Positions 47,628 to 56,776 of a stretch of 64,000 nt of DNA are shown one piece after another (position 1 is the stretch's first letter; every line of letters begins with the position of its first letter). The stretch spans positions 336,244 through 400,243 of the forward strand of contig NZ_CAKLBP010000005.1 in NCBI RefSeq assembly GCF_920984665.1, read 5' to 3'. Origin of the DNA: Pedobacter sp. Leaf170. Lineage in GTDB: Bacteria > Bacteroidota > Bacteroidia > Sphingobacteriales > Sphingobacteriaceae. A model generated the notes under the pieces. It ran no database searches. It was not told the origin of the DNA and saw only the letters and a list, made by a program, of their open reading frames with translations. Position numbers and translations under genes: made by a program.

Positions 47628-48614
47628 TTAAACCAAAGATATAACTGCCCATAATGCAGCACTTGAAATTACTATCCATAAAATTACGCCTTGTAACAGT
47701 GGCATTATCCCCACTGCTTTCAAGATAGTAAATGAGAGTCCGCTTCCTATCAGGAACAAGGTTAAAGTTAAGCCTGCTTTTGCTAATGCTACAAAGTAGG
47801 GCGCAAAAGGCTTAATAAAAGGTAAGTAGGTGCTGGCGATCATTGCCAGGATAAATAGCCCTATAAAATAGGGTATACTAACTTTGCTATTGTTGCTTTT
47901 GAACAGGAAAGATGTACCAAACGCTACGGGAACAATCCATAGTGCTCTGGCTAACTTAACAGTTGTGGCTATCTGTAGTGCTTGTTCACCATATTTACTG
48001 GCTGCCCCAACAACAGAACTGGTATCGTGAATAGCAATGGCACACCACATACCAAATTGTGACTGTGACAAGTTAAGCGCATGTCCGATAGCGGGGAAAA
48101 GAAATAAGGCCACCGAGTTGAGTATAAAAACAGTACCCATTGCAACGGAGATCTGTTTTTCTTCTGCGTTCATTACAGGCGACAATGCAGCAATAGCACT
48201 TCCACCACAGATCGCCGTTCCAGCTGATATCAAAAAAGATGTTTTACGTTCTATTTTAAATACTTTTCCCAGGATAAAACCAATGATAAGCACTCCGAAA
48301 ATAGAAACTACGGTAAACAGTACGCCTTCTTTTCCTGCTTTCATTGCACTGAATACATTCATTCCAAATCCTAGCCCGACAACAGAAATTTTTAGCAGCA
48401 GGTTTGTGGCCTTGTGATTTAAATGCAGATAGGGATGTTCCATTAGTTGCGCCAATACTAATCCTAGCAATAAGGCTAAAGGAGGCGACATAAATGGAAA
48501 GAGGCACAGCAAAACTGCCAGGATGAAGATAATTTTACGGGTGTTTAAATTTAAGTTTAGCAGGTTACCCGCCTTTATTTTAGAAGAATTTGAATTGTCT
48601 TTGATTTGTGTCAT
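47628..48614 (-). CDS. yeiH: YeiH-family putative sulfate exporter
   Basis: A 328-residue membrane protein with about ten helices. Family landmarks are LLKISVVGLGFGMN near 69, SAGTAICGGSAIAALSPVM near 131 and HDTSSVVGAASKYG near 195. YeiH/YhgN-type proteins are thought to export sulfate or related anions and are classically controlled by the LysR regulator YeiE. The gene lies on the same strand as the oxyanion-binding operon. A large inverted repeat lies 65-107 nt upstream of its start. Confidence 0.88.
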   Translation of the reverse strand: MTQIKDNSNSSKIKAGNLLNLNLNTRKIIFILAVLLCLFPFMSPPLALLLGLVLAQLMEHPYLHLNHKATNLLLKISVVGLGFGMNVFSAMKAGKEGVLFTVVSIFGVLIIGFILGKVFKIERKTSFLISAGTAICGGSAIAALSPVMNAEEKQISVAMGTVFILNSVALFLFPAIGHALNLSQSQFGMWCAIAIHDTSSVVGAASKYGEQALQIATTVKLARALWIVPVAFGTSFLFKSNNSKVSIPYFIGLFILAMIASTYLPFIKPFAPYFVALAKAGLTLTLFLIGSGLSFTILKAVGIMPLLQGVILWIVISSAALWAVISLV

Positions 48615-48678
48615 AATTTTGATTGTCTTTATTTTCTAATTCAAAGATCCATAACTAATAAACCCCGATCAAATCATT

Positions 48679-48721
48679 AAAACTTATCTTCCATAACTTC
48701 ATGTTATAGAAGATAAGTTTT
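48679..48721. promoter_or_regulatory. Long inverted repeat with ATAAC-N5-GTTAT core upstream of yeiH
   Basis: Arms 48679-48697 and 48703-48721 are 19 nt each with one mismatch. The inner part is ATAAC-TTCAT-GTTAT. It sits between the AcfC-like stop and the yeiH start, so it may be a terminator, an operator or both. The same ATAAC-N5-GTTAT core recurs in the LysR/cytochrome gap at 52064-52078, which favours a binding site for that regulator. Confidence 0.65.
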
Positions 48722-48731
48722 TAGACATTAT

Positions 48732-49481
48732 TTATTCCCAACCCCATTTTTTGAAAATGAGATGTCCTTTATCGGATTGCATAAACTTGATAAAATCCTC
48801 AGTTTCCGACTTATGCGTACCAGTGCTACCCCTCACTACAGGTGTACCTCTATAGACTGTTTGTGTAACAGGAATCCTAACCATTGAGGTGAGGTCTGGT
48901 AAACGGTTATGCCAGGAGCCAAATGTTATCCAGGCATCATATTGAGGATCATTTTTCCATGCAGCAATACCCAATGCCGAATTTGCAAATGTACCTGCTA
49001 TACGCTGCTGTATGTTTGCAATCAGATCTTGTCGACCTGCCAAATCTTCCCAAAGCCCCATTTGCCCAGCCCCATTCACATCAAGAATTTTCACACCTGG
49101 TTTACAGAGATCGCCCAGATTTTTGATGTTTTTAGGATTGCCGGGCCGTACCAGGATCGCTGCCGCACGTTTATATAACTCTGTCCGAGAGTTCGCCACT
49201 ATCATGTTTGGGTGGTCAGACATGAATTTTGAAAGCATGTATTCTGCTCCTCCAAAGAACAGATCTGCATGTTTCATTGCATCCGGCATCCATTCATTAT
49301 CTGGCCCGGCAGTGACTTTAATTACGATATCATGCTGCTTTCCAAAAACCTTCGCACATTCATTGATCGGTCCGAGCGGCCCACCGGGACCATAGACATA
49401 TAAAGTATCGTTTGGGATTTGTGCATTCCCAATGGTCACTACAGCAACGACTGACAATATGGTTAAAAATATATTTTTCAT
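48732..49481 (-). CDS. AcfC-like periplasmic oxyanion-binding protein
   Basis: A 249-residue exported binding protein with a signal peptide at about 1-20. It opens LYVYGPGGPLGPINECAKVF and contains TAGPDNEWM, LFFGGAEYMLS, ILVRPGNPKNI and WITFGSWHNRL, typical of the AcfC branch of type II periplasmic binding proteins, related to sulfate- and molybdate-binding proteins. It probably binds sulfate or a similar anion. There is no ABC permease gene alongside, which is unusual for a transport role. Confidence 0.82.
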   Translation of the reverse strand: MKNIFLTILSVVAVVTIGNAQIPNDTLYVYGPGGPLGPINECAKVFGKQHDIVIKVTAGPDNEWMPDAMKHADLFFGGAEYMLSKFMSDHPNMIVANSRTELYKRAAAILVRPGNPKNIKNLGDLCKPGVKILDVNGAGQMGLWEDLAGRQDLIANIQQRIAGTFANSALGIAAWKNDPQYDAWITFGSWHNRLPDLTSMVRIPVTQTVYRGTPVVRGSTGTHKSETEDFIKFMQSDKGHLIFKKWGWE

Positions 49482-49492
49482 TGTGTTTATGT

Positions 49493-50413
49493 TTAAGGTA
49501 AATCAAAACCAAACTTTTTGTAGATGGCAGCAGCCTGCGGACTGATCAAAAAATCCATAAAATCTTTTGCAGCGGCCGGATGTGGCGCATCTTTTAACTG
49601 TCCCGCTATATATTGCGCATGGATATTCTCTTTTTCAGGAATTTCAATGAGCTCAACAGGATGGCCAATCATTTTCTGATAGTAGGCCTCAGTATACCAT
49701 ACTGGAGCGGCGTCACTTTCGTTGTATAGGATCCTCATTGGTGATTGGCGATGATGGATCATGGTAAGATAAGTAGTCTTATCTTTAACTTTATCTTCCA
49801 TGATGGTAGATTTTAATGTTTCCCCTCCAGCTTTCACATAGGCTTCTTCAATACGTTTACCGATCCCTTCATTCTCTGGATTGGGCATACTGATCCTCAG
49901 CTCTTTATTTGCTAAATCTTTGAGTGACTTCAATGCCTTCGGATTTCCCTTTTGGACCATGATTGCCAACCTGTTTCTAGCATATAAAGTCGTTTTGCTA
50001 AACCATTCAGGGGTCATGTCTATCCGGTTCTTACCAGCTGTATAAACATCCGGCTTTAAGGTAATTCTCATGTTGCCCACCACAATGCTACCGGTTTTTA
50101 TTTGTTGGGCTAAAATGCCTGGGGGAAGCGTTTCGGCAAATACCCGCTGATAATGTGGATATGACTTTTTAAAGGCTGCAATTAATTCGTCAATGCACAT
50201 AAACTGGTTACCGGCAAAGAAAACCACCAGTTGGGGATCATTAATGTCTCCAAAAAGATCAGGCACATTGTCTACTCCAGGTACTGTGAACTGAACTTTA
50301 CTTTCAGGTGGAGTATTCCAGGGCGGATCAAAGCGATGATCCTGGGCCTTAACATTTCCACAAAGCAATAAAAATGCAACTGTGGCTAAAAAGGTGTGAT
50401 TTATATATTTCAT
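49493..50413 (-). CDS. ModA-like periplasmic substrate-binding protein
   Basis: A 306-residue protein with a signal peptide at about 1-23. LVVFFAGNQFMCIDELIAAFKK near 62 (seen as VVFFAGNQFMCIDEL), LPPGILAQQIKTGSIVVGN near 98, KTTLYARNRLAIMVQKGNP and FMDFLISPQAAAIYKKFGFD near the end match ModA-type binding proteins. As with its neighbour, no permease gene is nearby. It may therefore sense or deliver an anion to the redox enzymes. It lies 11 nt upstream of the AcfC-like gene in the operon. Confidence 0.8.
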   Translation of the reverse strand: MKYINHTFLATVAFLLLCGNVKAQDHRFDPPWNTPPESKVQFTVPGVDNVPDLFGDINDPQLVVFFAGNQFMCIDELIAAFKKSYPHYQRVFAETLPPGILAQQIKTGSIVVGNMRITLKPDVYTAGKNRIDMTPEWFSKTTLYARNRLAIMVQKGNPKALKSLKDLANKELRISMPNPENEGIGKRIEEAYVKAGGETLKSTIMEDKVKDKTTYLTMIHHRQSPMRILYNESDAAPVWYTEAYYQKMIGHPVELIEIPEKENIHAQYIAGQLKDAPHPAAAKDFMDFLISPQAAAIYKKFGFDLP

Positions 50414-50432
50414 GATTTTCTAATTATTTGGT

Positions 50433-50888
50433 TTAAGGATGTACAACTGCCCATCCCTGATATTGACGGATGATGATTTCACCATTGCCGCTGGGTACAT
50501 AACTGATAAAATCAAATAAGGTATTTTTTTCGATTTTCCTTTCTCTGACGGTATTTTCACATTGTGCAAGAATTACTCCTCTGGATTGCAGTTCTAACAA
50601 TGTTTTTTCAAAAGATCCGTTCTTCTGGTAAACAGCTACGCCATCTCCAAAGGCAATAAGTTCTGCATTGATTTTCCCTTTTAACCTGGGATCGTCGAGT
50701 GCATTTTTTAGGTTTCGAAGTGTTCCTGCAATCTTTTTCTCATCACCGTTATTGATTACATACAGTGCCTTATAATTTTTCAGGGTGGCTTTTGCCCCTG
50801 TAAAATTAGCAGGTGTAGCTTGGGCAAAAGTGGCCGAGGTTGCTGCGATCAGCAAAAATAATGTACAGATTAAGGTTATTTTTTTCAT
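50433..50888 (-). CDS. DsrE-family sulfur-relay protein
   Basis: A 151-residue exported protein (signal about 1-22, TFAQA). ALYVINNGDEKKIAGTLRNL, IAFGDGVAVYQK and RGVILAQCENTVRER match the DsrE/YchN fold. The Cys in AQCEN sits where family members carry the persulfide. It is placed between a thiosulfate-dehydrogenase-like cytochrome and two anion-binding proteins. A periplasmic role with sulfur compounds is likely. Confidence 0.85.
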   Translation of the reverse strand: MKKITLICTLFLLIAATSATFAQATPANFTGAKATLKNYKALYVINNGDEKKIAGTLRNLKNALDDPRLKGKINAELIAFGDGVAVYQKNGSFEKTLLELQSRGVILAQCENTVRERKIEKNTLFDFISYVPSGNGEIIIRQYQGWAVVHP

Positions 50889-50907
50889 GATTTTAGATTT
50901 TGATGAT

Positions 50908-51993
50908 TTATTTAGTTGTTAGTTTTACTTGTTTTTCGGAGGTTACAATTGGTGCAAATGGACCATACTTATGTTGATTTTCAGAAAATTTGTCGGCATA
51001 TGGTCCGTATGGCGCATCAAAAGGTTTTTTTAACAAATCAGGGTAATCTTTTCCCTGATCTTTATGTGGTCTTGGCTGTGAGTTCACAAAAGCAGCGAGA
51101 TCCCAGGCCTCCTCATCACTTAACTGCGCATCTCCATATCTGGCACCATATGGCATATTGTTCTTTACGAACCCCGCAAAGTTACTGAGTCTATACATCC
51201 CTGCGCCATCATTGTAGCTGTGTTTGCCCCATAATGGCGGATAAACATAAGTTAGTTTGTCTTCATCGAGTATTCCCTCACCATTTGCACCATGACAACT
51301 TTGACATTTACTGGTATATAAAATCGCTCCATGTTTGACATTCGCTGCCCTATCCAGGAATTTTAATTTTTCGGTTCCCGTTCCAAACACTTTCTCCCCT
51401 TTTTTTACACCTGTTCCAAGCCATTTCATATAAGCCAGCATTGCCTGTATCTCTTTACTAGATTCGTCTGGTACTTTGCCTGCAAGACTTCGATTGAAGC
51501 ACTCTGCAATACGTGCCGATGCAGGTTCAACCTTTCCTGATCTGCCACTCATTTTAGGAAAACTGGAAATAAAACCAGCATAATTATTTCCGAACAGTTT
51601 GGTTCCACCCTCGAGGTGACAATTCTGACAATTCATACCATTTGTAATACGGGCTATGGATCCATTTGGCCCAAAATATTTGCTCGTATGTGCTATTAAT
51701 TCTTTGCCATACCTGATCATCTGGCCGTACTTGGTGTCCGCCGGAATCGTATTTTCATCAGGCGCTTTCCAGGCATCAGCAGGTACAACCTGGCTTTTGA
51801 CGTTAACAGCAGCTATACCGGTTTCCACATCCTGTTTGGTTTTTGCTGTCACTACATCTGGCTGCCCATTAAAAAATAAAGTGCAGATGAAAATGGTTCC
51901 ACAAGCAACAAATAGAAACGCAATGATAGCCGTTGTCCTGGCTGTATATATAAGTGCTTGTCTGATTTCTTTTTCTGTTGATTCCTTATTCAT
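50908..51993 (-). CDS. TsdA-like dihaem cytochrome c (thiosulfate dehydrogenase type)
   Basis: A 361-residue membrane-anchored protein from the ATG at 51991-51993, with one helix at about 15-38. It has two haem motifs: CQNCHLEGG and CQSCHGANGEG. Between them IAECFNRSLAGK places a Cys before FNRS, as in TsdA, where this Cys ligates the first haem. NNMPYG and the CHGANG domain also fit. TsdA converts thiosulfate to tetrathionate. It leads the minus-strand operon, divergent from a LysR gene, with shared operator-like repeats between them. Confidence 0.78.
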   Translation of the reverse strand: MNKESTEKEIRQALIYTARTTAIIAFLFVACGTIFICTLFFNGQPDVVTAKTKQDVETGIAAVNVKSQVVPADAWKAPDENTIPADTKYGQMIRYGKELIAHTSKYFGPNGSIARITNGMNCQNCHLEGGTKLFGNNYAGFISSFPKMSGRSGKVEPASARIAECFNRSLAGKVPDESSKEIQAMLAYMKWLGTGVKKGEKVFGTGTEKLKFLDRAANVKHGAILYTSKCQSCHGANGEGILDEDKLTYVYPPLWGKHSYNDGAGMYRLSNFAGFVKNNMPYGARYGDAQLSDEEAWDLAAFVNSQPRPHKDQGKDYPDLLKKPFDAPYGPYADKFSENQHKYGPFAPIVTSEKQVKLTTK

Positions 51994-52053
51994 AACCAAT
52001 ATTTTTCTGTTACAAATGTGCATTTATTCTACTCATCAGAAAAAGCATAAAAA

Positions 52054-52078
52054 GTTATTGATGATAACGTAAGGTTAT
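52054..52078. promoter_or_regulatory. Tandem GTTAT-N5-ATAAC-N5-GTTAT site between LysR gene and cytochrome operon
   Basis: GTTAT (52054-52058), ATAAC (52064-52068) and GTTAT (52074-52078) are spaced by exactly 5 nt each, giving two overlapping inverted repeats. It lies 60 nt upstream of both start codons. It repeats the core found in front of yeiH, so it is a good candidate for the LysR-family binding site. Confidence 0.7.
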
Positions 52079-52137
52079 GATGTCAGTACCCGTTGAAACA
52101 AATTGTTTGTATCTTAGGTTATCTACTAAAACCGTGT

Positions 52138-53037
52138 ATGATAGATTTCCGTTTGCAAGTATTTTATGCTGTCGCTAAAAGGCTGAATTTTACAAAGGCC
52201 TCGGCAGAGTTATTTATCAGTCAGCCTGCTGTAACCAAACACATTAAAGAATTAGAGCAGGAGTTCAAAATGTCATTATTTGAACGCAGTGGAAACAAAA
52301 AAATCAGCCTCACCCCAGCCGGCGAATTATTGTTGCATTACGCAGAACAGATTTTTGGAACTTACCGGGAACTGGAATATGATATGAATCTACTTACTAA
52401 ACAGCATAAAGGAATATTGAGGATTGGTGCCAGCAGTACTGTGGCACAATATATCATTCCACCTGTATTGGCACAGTTTCACAATAAGTTTAAGGATATA
52501 CAAATTCAACTGGTTACCGGAAACACAGAAGATGTAGAGCAGCGTTTGATTGCTAAGGAAATAGATTTTGGAATCATTGAAGGCATCTCCCGGAACCCAC
52601 AGATTAAATACGAACAATATCTAAAAGACGAGCTGGTGCTGGTGTGTTCTGGTCACAATTATGCCATGAAAAAGGAAATGATCAAACCGAATGAGTTGAA
52701 GGATTATGATTTATTACTTCGTGAACCTGGTTCTGGTACACTAGATGTTATTGCATATGCTTTAAAAGCACACCAGATAAAGGTGGGGGACTTAAATATA
52801 GAAATGCAGTTAGGTAGTACCGAAAGCATTAAATCCTATTTGATTCACAGCAAATGCCTGGCTTTTTTATCTATCCACTCCATATTGAAAGAGCTCAAGA
52901 ATAATGAATGCCGCATCATAGATATCAAGGATATGGTTATCGAAAGGCCGTTTCATTTCATTCAGCTTCATGGTCAGCAGGACGCTCTGGCGGAACTATT
53001 TATGCGCTTCGCTAAAAGCTACAACTATAATGTATAG
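52138..53037 (+). CDS. LysR-family transcriptional regulator (CysB/YeiE-like)
   Basis: A 299-residue regulator from the ATG at 52138; the frame is open further upstream but the family starts MIDFRLQVFYAVAKRL. The winged HTH is KASAELFISQPAVTKHIKELE at about 20-40 (parts SQPAVTKHIK). The effector domain begins RIGASSTVAQYIIPP near 91. It is transcribed away from the TsdA/DsrE/binding-protein operon, and YeiE-type regulators commonly accompany yeiH, so control of this locus in response to sulfite or sulfate is likely. Confidence 0.9.
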   Translation: MIDFRLQVFYAVAKRLNFTKASAELFISQPAVTKHIKELEQEFKMSLFERSGNKKISLTPAGELLLHYAEQIFGTYRELEYDMNLLTKQHKGILRIGASSTVAQYIIPPVLAQFHNKFKDIQIQLVTGNTEDVEQRLIAKEIDFGIIEGISRNPQIKYEQYLKDELVLVCSGHNYAMKKEMIKPNELKDYDLLLREPGSGTLDVIAYALKAHQIKVGDLNIEMQLGSTESIKSYLIHSKCLAFLSIHSILKELKNNECRIIDIKDMVIERPFHFIQLHGQQDALAELFMRFAKSYNYNV

Positions 53038-53536
53038 TGTTACCGAAATTTCGAGGCAATATCAGCCAGCTAAAGTGCTGCTGCTCTTTGTTTCTGAAGC
53101 TCCTGGAGGTGACGATAAACATTTTTACCTGGGAAATACTAATCTGTTTCGAACAATTTATCTTGCATTTAGTGAGGTATTTGGCGATTTTAAATCTGTA
53201 GAAGATTTTTTGCAGTTCTTTAAAGGCACGGGATGCTTTTTGGAACATCTAACTTGTACACCTATTGATAAATCGTCAGTTAAAATCAGAAAAAACCAGA
53301 GGCAGGGGGGAATAGAGCAATTAGCTCATAAAATCAGAACATATCAACCCCGATTAATCATGATCCTAATGAAAAGCATTGAACAAGAGGTTAAAGAATC
53401 TATTGACCTATCAGGCTTATCGTTTATCGAAGAAATTGCAGTTACCTGCTATCCTGCCGGCACTGAATCAAACAGGCTTACTTGCATCCGGGATACCAGG
53501 GTTATCATCTCCAAACTGGCATCGATATTGACATAA
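53030..53536 (+). CDS. Hypothetical protein with uracil-DNA-glycosylase-like pattern
   Basis: A 168-residue product when started at the ATG at 53030, which overlaps the LysR stop by 8 nt and points to translational coupling. It reads VLLLFVSEAPGGDDKHFYL, FLEHLTCTPIDK, RLIMILMKSIEQEV and an end IRDTRVIISKLASIL. The opening SEAPGG and the layout recall the UDG superfamily, but catalytic motifs are not clear. It may be a fold relative of unknown function. No signal peptide. Confidence 0.5.
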   Translation: MYSVTEISRQYQPAKVLLLFVSEAPGGDDKHFYLGNTNLFRTIYLAFSEVFGDFKSVEDFLQFFKGTGCFLEHLTCTPIDKSSVKIRKNQRQGGIEQLAHKIRTYQPRLIMILMKSIEQEVKESIDLSGLSFIEEIAVTCYPAGTESNRLTCIRDTRVIISKLASILT

Positions 53537-53576
53537 CATGCAAATATATTGCTGTAATATACCGATACAGAACAAG

Positions 53577-53966
53577 ATGAAAATTCAAGATCAGGAAAAC
53601 ACCAAACAGCATGCAGGAGACCATTTGGCTAATGAAAGAACATTTTTGGCCTGGATCAGAACCAGTATTGGTATCATGGGATTTGGCTTCGTGGTGATGA
53701 AATTCTCGCTATTTATCAAGCAGATCAGTGCCGCACTGGGGAGTAAAGTGCCCCTGCACCAAACCGGAGATTCCCGCATTATCGGGATTTTTCTAGTTGC
53801 CCTGGGAGCAATTACTATCATTTGTTCTTACTTAAGATATAATTCAACGAAAGAACAATTGAATCAGGGGGTGTATTACCATTCAACACTTTTTGTTAAA
53901 GTTTTAACCGCTTTAGTTTTCATAGCTAGTATACTTTTACTGCTCTACCTTATTAAAACAACATAG
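53577..53966 (+). CDS. DUF202/YidH-family membrane protein
   Basis: A 129-residue membrane protein from the ATG at 53577, rather than the upstream one at 53538. LANERTFLAWIRTSIGIMGFGF (seen as NERTFLAWIRTSIG) is the DUF202 hallmark. A second helix (IIGIFLVALGAITIICSYLRY) and a third (VLTALVFIASILLLLYLI) follow. Function unknown. It is the last gene of the rightward run beginning with the LysR gene. Confidence 0.88.
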   Translation: MKIQDQENTKQHAGDHLANERTFLAWIRTSIGIMGFGFVVMKFSLFIKQISAALGSKVPLHQTGDSRIIGIFLVALGAITIICSYLRYNSTKEQLNQGVYYHSTLFVKVLTALVFIASILLLLYLIKTT

Positions 53967-54126
53967 GCAGTTAAATCATCTGTACTTGATGCTTTAGAAA
54001 AGAGAGGAAGGAAAGCGGTCGATATAGCGTTGTTTTTTGATATAAATTGCTGATTGCATTGGTCAAGGATCTTATAAAAATTTCACCTCTTTATGATAAT
54101 CCACAGGAACAGGATAAGTCAATATT

Positions 54127-55419
54127 TTATGTTCCCGTAAATATTTTGGGTACCGCAATACGCTGTGAAGAATATATACCTGAATGGCCACTGAAAAAAT
54201 AGGCTGTAAAACAGGCTACCGCAAAAAACATGGTGTATTCACTACCAAAAAGTTCTATACCCATAATCGTACAGGCAAGGGGTGTATTCGTTGCACCAGC
54301 AAAAACAGCAATAAATCCAAGGGCAGCAAACAAACTAACTGGAGCATTTAATAAGGTCGAAAGTGCATTGCCTAATGTTGCGCCAATATAAAACAAAGGC
54401 GTTACCTCACCACCTTTAAATCCAGTTCCTAATGTTAAAGTTGTGTAAATGGTCTTCCATAACCAGCTCCAAGTATCTGCTCCACCAGGCTGAAAAGCAG
54501 AGGGAATTGTAACGGCTCCTTGGTATTCGCTATCCACGCCCAAACTTAAGTAATCCGGTTTCCCGATGGCGTAAGTCAAGCCTATAATAATCAGACCACC
54601 GATAACAGGAATAAGCCACTGGATCTTACATACTTTAGAAAAAAAGGCCTTGATCTCATGCACCATTACAGCAAACAGGTAGCTGGCCAGACCAAACAAT
54701 GTGGATGCTAGAATAACCTTACTAAGCAGGAGTAGGTTTACCGGCAGGTATTCAGATAGAAAGTAGGCACTTTTCTCTATGAGATCGATGTGATAAGCGG
54801 TATGATGGATGCCCCAGGCAGAGACAGTAAGATCACCAAGCACGCTGGCAATTAATGCGGGAAGTAAAGCCTTGTACTCTATTCTTCCAATGGCCAGAAC
54901 TTCCATTGCAAATATGGCACCGGTGAGCGGTGTTCCGAACACCGCCCCAAACCCGGCTGCAATTCCCGCGGTAAGGAGCATCTTGGTGTCTACCTCATTT
55001 AGCTTAAACCAGCGGCTAAACATTCCTGCGATGCTTCCTCCGATTTGTACCGCGGTTCCCTCTCTTCCAGCCGATCCGCCAAACAAATGGGTAATCACTG
55101 TAGTTATTAAGATTACTGGCGCCATCTGCCTGGGCACTCCACCACCCGGCCTATGGATTTCATCCATGATCAGGTTATTTCCTTTTTCTGAGGACCTACC
55201 AACTGACTGATAAATCAGGTGGATCACAATACCTGCTAAAGGTAGCAGAAAAATGAGACAGGTATGCTGAAAGCGAAAGTGAATGGCCCAGCCTAGCAGC
55301 CAAAGGAACAAGGCAACCATACTTCCTATTGCAATGGCAACAGGAAGTATAAGCAGCGTCCATCGAACCGCATATTTAAAAACCGAAAGGTGTTCAAATA
55401 AAAATTTATTATGTTTCAT
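54127..55419 (-). CDS. CLC-family fluoride channel/exchanger (CLC-F type)
   Basis: A 430-residue membrane protein with 10-12 helices. It has GNNLIMDEIHRPGGGVPRQM near 79 (part GNNLIMDEIH), GGSAGREGTAVQIGGS near 116, AFGAVFGTPLTGAIFAMEVL near 153 and GTGFKGGEVTPLFYIGAT near 332. GREGT and the GNNLIMDEIH block are those of the CLC branch that exports fluoride. Placement under a fluoride riboswitch with an enolase gene supports that. It is the last gene of the operon, 18 nt after enolase. Confidence 0.88.
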   Translation of the reverse strand: MKHNKFLFEHLSVFKYAVRWTLLILPVAIAIGSMVALFLWLLGWAIHFRFQHTCLIFLLPLAGIVIHLIYQSVGRSSEKGNNLIMDEIHRPGGGVPRQMAPVILITTVITHLFGGSAGREGTAVQIGGSIAGMFSRWFKLNEVDTKMLLTAGIAAGFGAVFGTPLTGAIFAMEVLAIGRIEYKALLPALIASVLGDLTVSAWGIHHTAYHIDLIEKSAYFLSEYLPVNLLLLSKVILASTLFGLASYLFAVMVHEIKAFFSKVCKIQWLIPVIGGLIIIGLTYAIGKPDYLSLGVDSEYQGAVTIPSAFQPGGADTWSWLWKTIYTTLTLGTGFKGGEVTPLFYIGATLGNALSTLLNAPVSLFAALGFIAVFAGATNTPLACTIMGIELFGSEYTMFFAVACFTAYFFSGHSGIYSSQRIAVPKIFTGT

Positions 55420-55437
55420 TGTAGGTTAGCGGCTGAT

Positions 55438-56718
55438 TTATAATTTTTTATAAAAAGTATTGATTCCTGCAAATGATGCCCTATCACCAAGTTCTTCTTC
55501 TATCCGAAGCAACTGGTTAAATTTAGATACCCTTTCAGAGCGGCAGCCACTTCCTGTTTTGATGTGCCCCGCACCGGTAGCGACAACCAGATCCGCAATT
55601 GTCGTGTCTTCAGTTTCACCACTGCGGTGAGAAATAAAGCAATTGTAACCGTTTTTTTGGGCTAGTTCTACGGCCTTTAGCGTTTCGGAAACTGTACCGA
55701 TCTGGTTCAATTTAATCAGTACGCTGTTTGCAATGCCCTGGTCGATTCCCTGCTGGATAATACTCGGGTTGGTGCAGAATATATCATCTCCAACCAATTC
55801 CACTTTGTCTCCCAAAAGGCTGGTCAGCTTTTTCCATCCCTCCCAATCGTTTTCGCCCAACCCGTCTTCCAACAGGATAATTGGGTACTCTTTTAACCAT
55901 CCTTCCCAAAAGCCAATCATTTCATCTGTTGTGATCCGTTCTTTAGAACTTTTATAAAATTCATATTTTCCATTATTCCACATTTCGCTGGTCGCTGGGT
56001 CAAGACAAAGGGAAATATCCTTGCCTGGAGCAAAACCGGCAATATGTATCGCTTCCATGATGATTTGGACGGCTTCCTCATTAGAACTCAGATTTGGCGC
56101 AAACCCACCTTCGTCACCAACTCCGGTATAATAGCCTTTCGCTTTTAGCAGACTTCTCAGGGAATGAAAAACAGCTTCGCCCATACGGATACTTTCCTTA
56201 AACGAGGGGGCGTTATGAGGGGCAATCATAAATTCCTGAAAATCGATGTTGTTATCAGAATGCCTTCCCCCATTAATGACATTCATGCACGGTACGGGCA
56301 TTACGTAACCTTCCCTTTCCACTAGCTGCCTATACAAGGGAATCCCTTTTGCAACGGCCGAAGCCCGGGCGAAGGCGATTGAGGCCGCAAGCATCGCATT
56401 TGCGCCGAGCCTTGATTTATTCTCGGTTCCATCCAGACCAATTATATGATCATCGAAGGCCTGCTGACCCTCAAAGGATAAGCCGGTGACTGATTTGCCG
56501 ACTTCGACGTTAATCCCTTTTACTGCTTTTTCCACGCCTTTACCATTATAGCGCTCTGGATCACCATCTCTAAGCTCTACGGCTTCTTTTTCACCCGTAC
56601 TTGCCCCGGATGGAGAAATACCCCTTGCTGTTGTTCCGTTAAGAGTGACTTCTACTTCTACTGTCGGATTGCCCCTGGAATCCAAAATTTCACGGGCATG
56701 AATTTTAGTTAATTTCAT
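55438..56718 (-). CDS. eno: Enolase (extra copy in fluoride operon)
   Basis: A 426-residue enzyme, full length. Motifs: ILDSRGNPTVEVEV near 8, SGASTGEKEAVELRDGD near 37, GDEGGFAPN near 205, LLEDGLGENDW near 285, VGDDIFCTNP near 314 and SHRSGETEDTTIADLVVATGAG near 366 (part SHRSGETED). The final site reads TGSGCRSER where most have TGSLCRSER. Enolase is the classic target of fluoride inhibition, and fluoride riboswitches often control an eno gene. This is probably a paralogue raised under fluoride; a housekeeping copy should exist elsewhere. Confidence 0.95.
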   Translation of the reverse strand: MKLTKIHAREILDSRGNPTVEVEVTLNGTTARGISPSGASTGEKEAVELRDGDPERYNGKGVEKAVKGINVEVGKSVTGLSFEGQQAFDDHIIGLDGTENKSRLGANAMLAASIAFARASAVAKGIPLYRQLVEREGYVMPVPCMNVINGGRHSDNNIDFQEFMIAPHNAPSFKESIRMGEAVFHSLRSLLKAKGYYTGVGDEGGFAPNLSSNEEAVQIIMEAIHIAGFAPGKDISLCLDPATSEMWNNGKYEFYKSSKERITTDEMIGFWEGWLKEYPIILLEDGLGENDWEGWKKLTSLLGDKVELVGDDIFCTNPSIIQQGIDQGIANSVLIKLNQIGTVSETLKAVELAQKNGYNCFISHRSGETEDTTIADLVVATGAGHIKTGSGCRSERVSKFNQLLRIEEELGDRASFAGINTFYKKL

Positions 56719-56776
56719 AGTTTTTTGTTTTATATTGATTTTTAGTATTTCGGTTGCTTACAAATAATTGAGTTTC

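Noticed and set aside
56719..56776. A second fluoride riboswitch directly before enolase
   Set aside because: The gap lacks the ATGG, AACCGC and GCTGATGG elements; enolase is covered by the upstream riboswitch.
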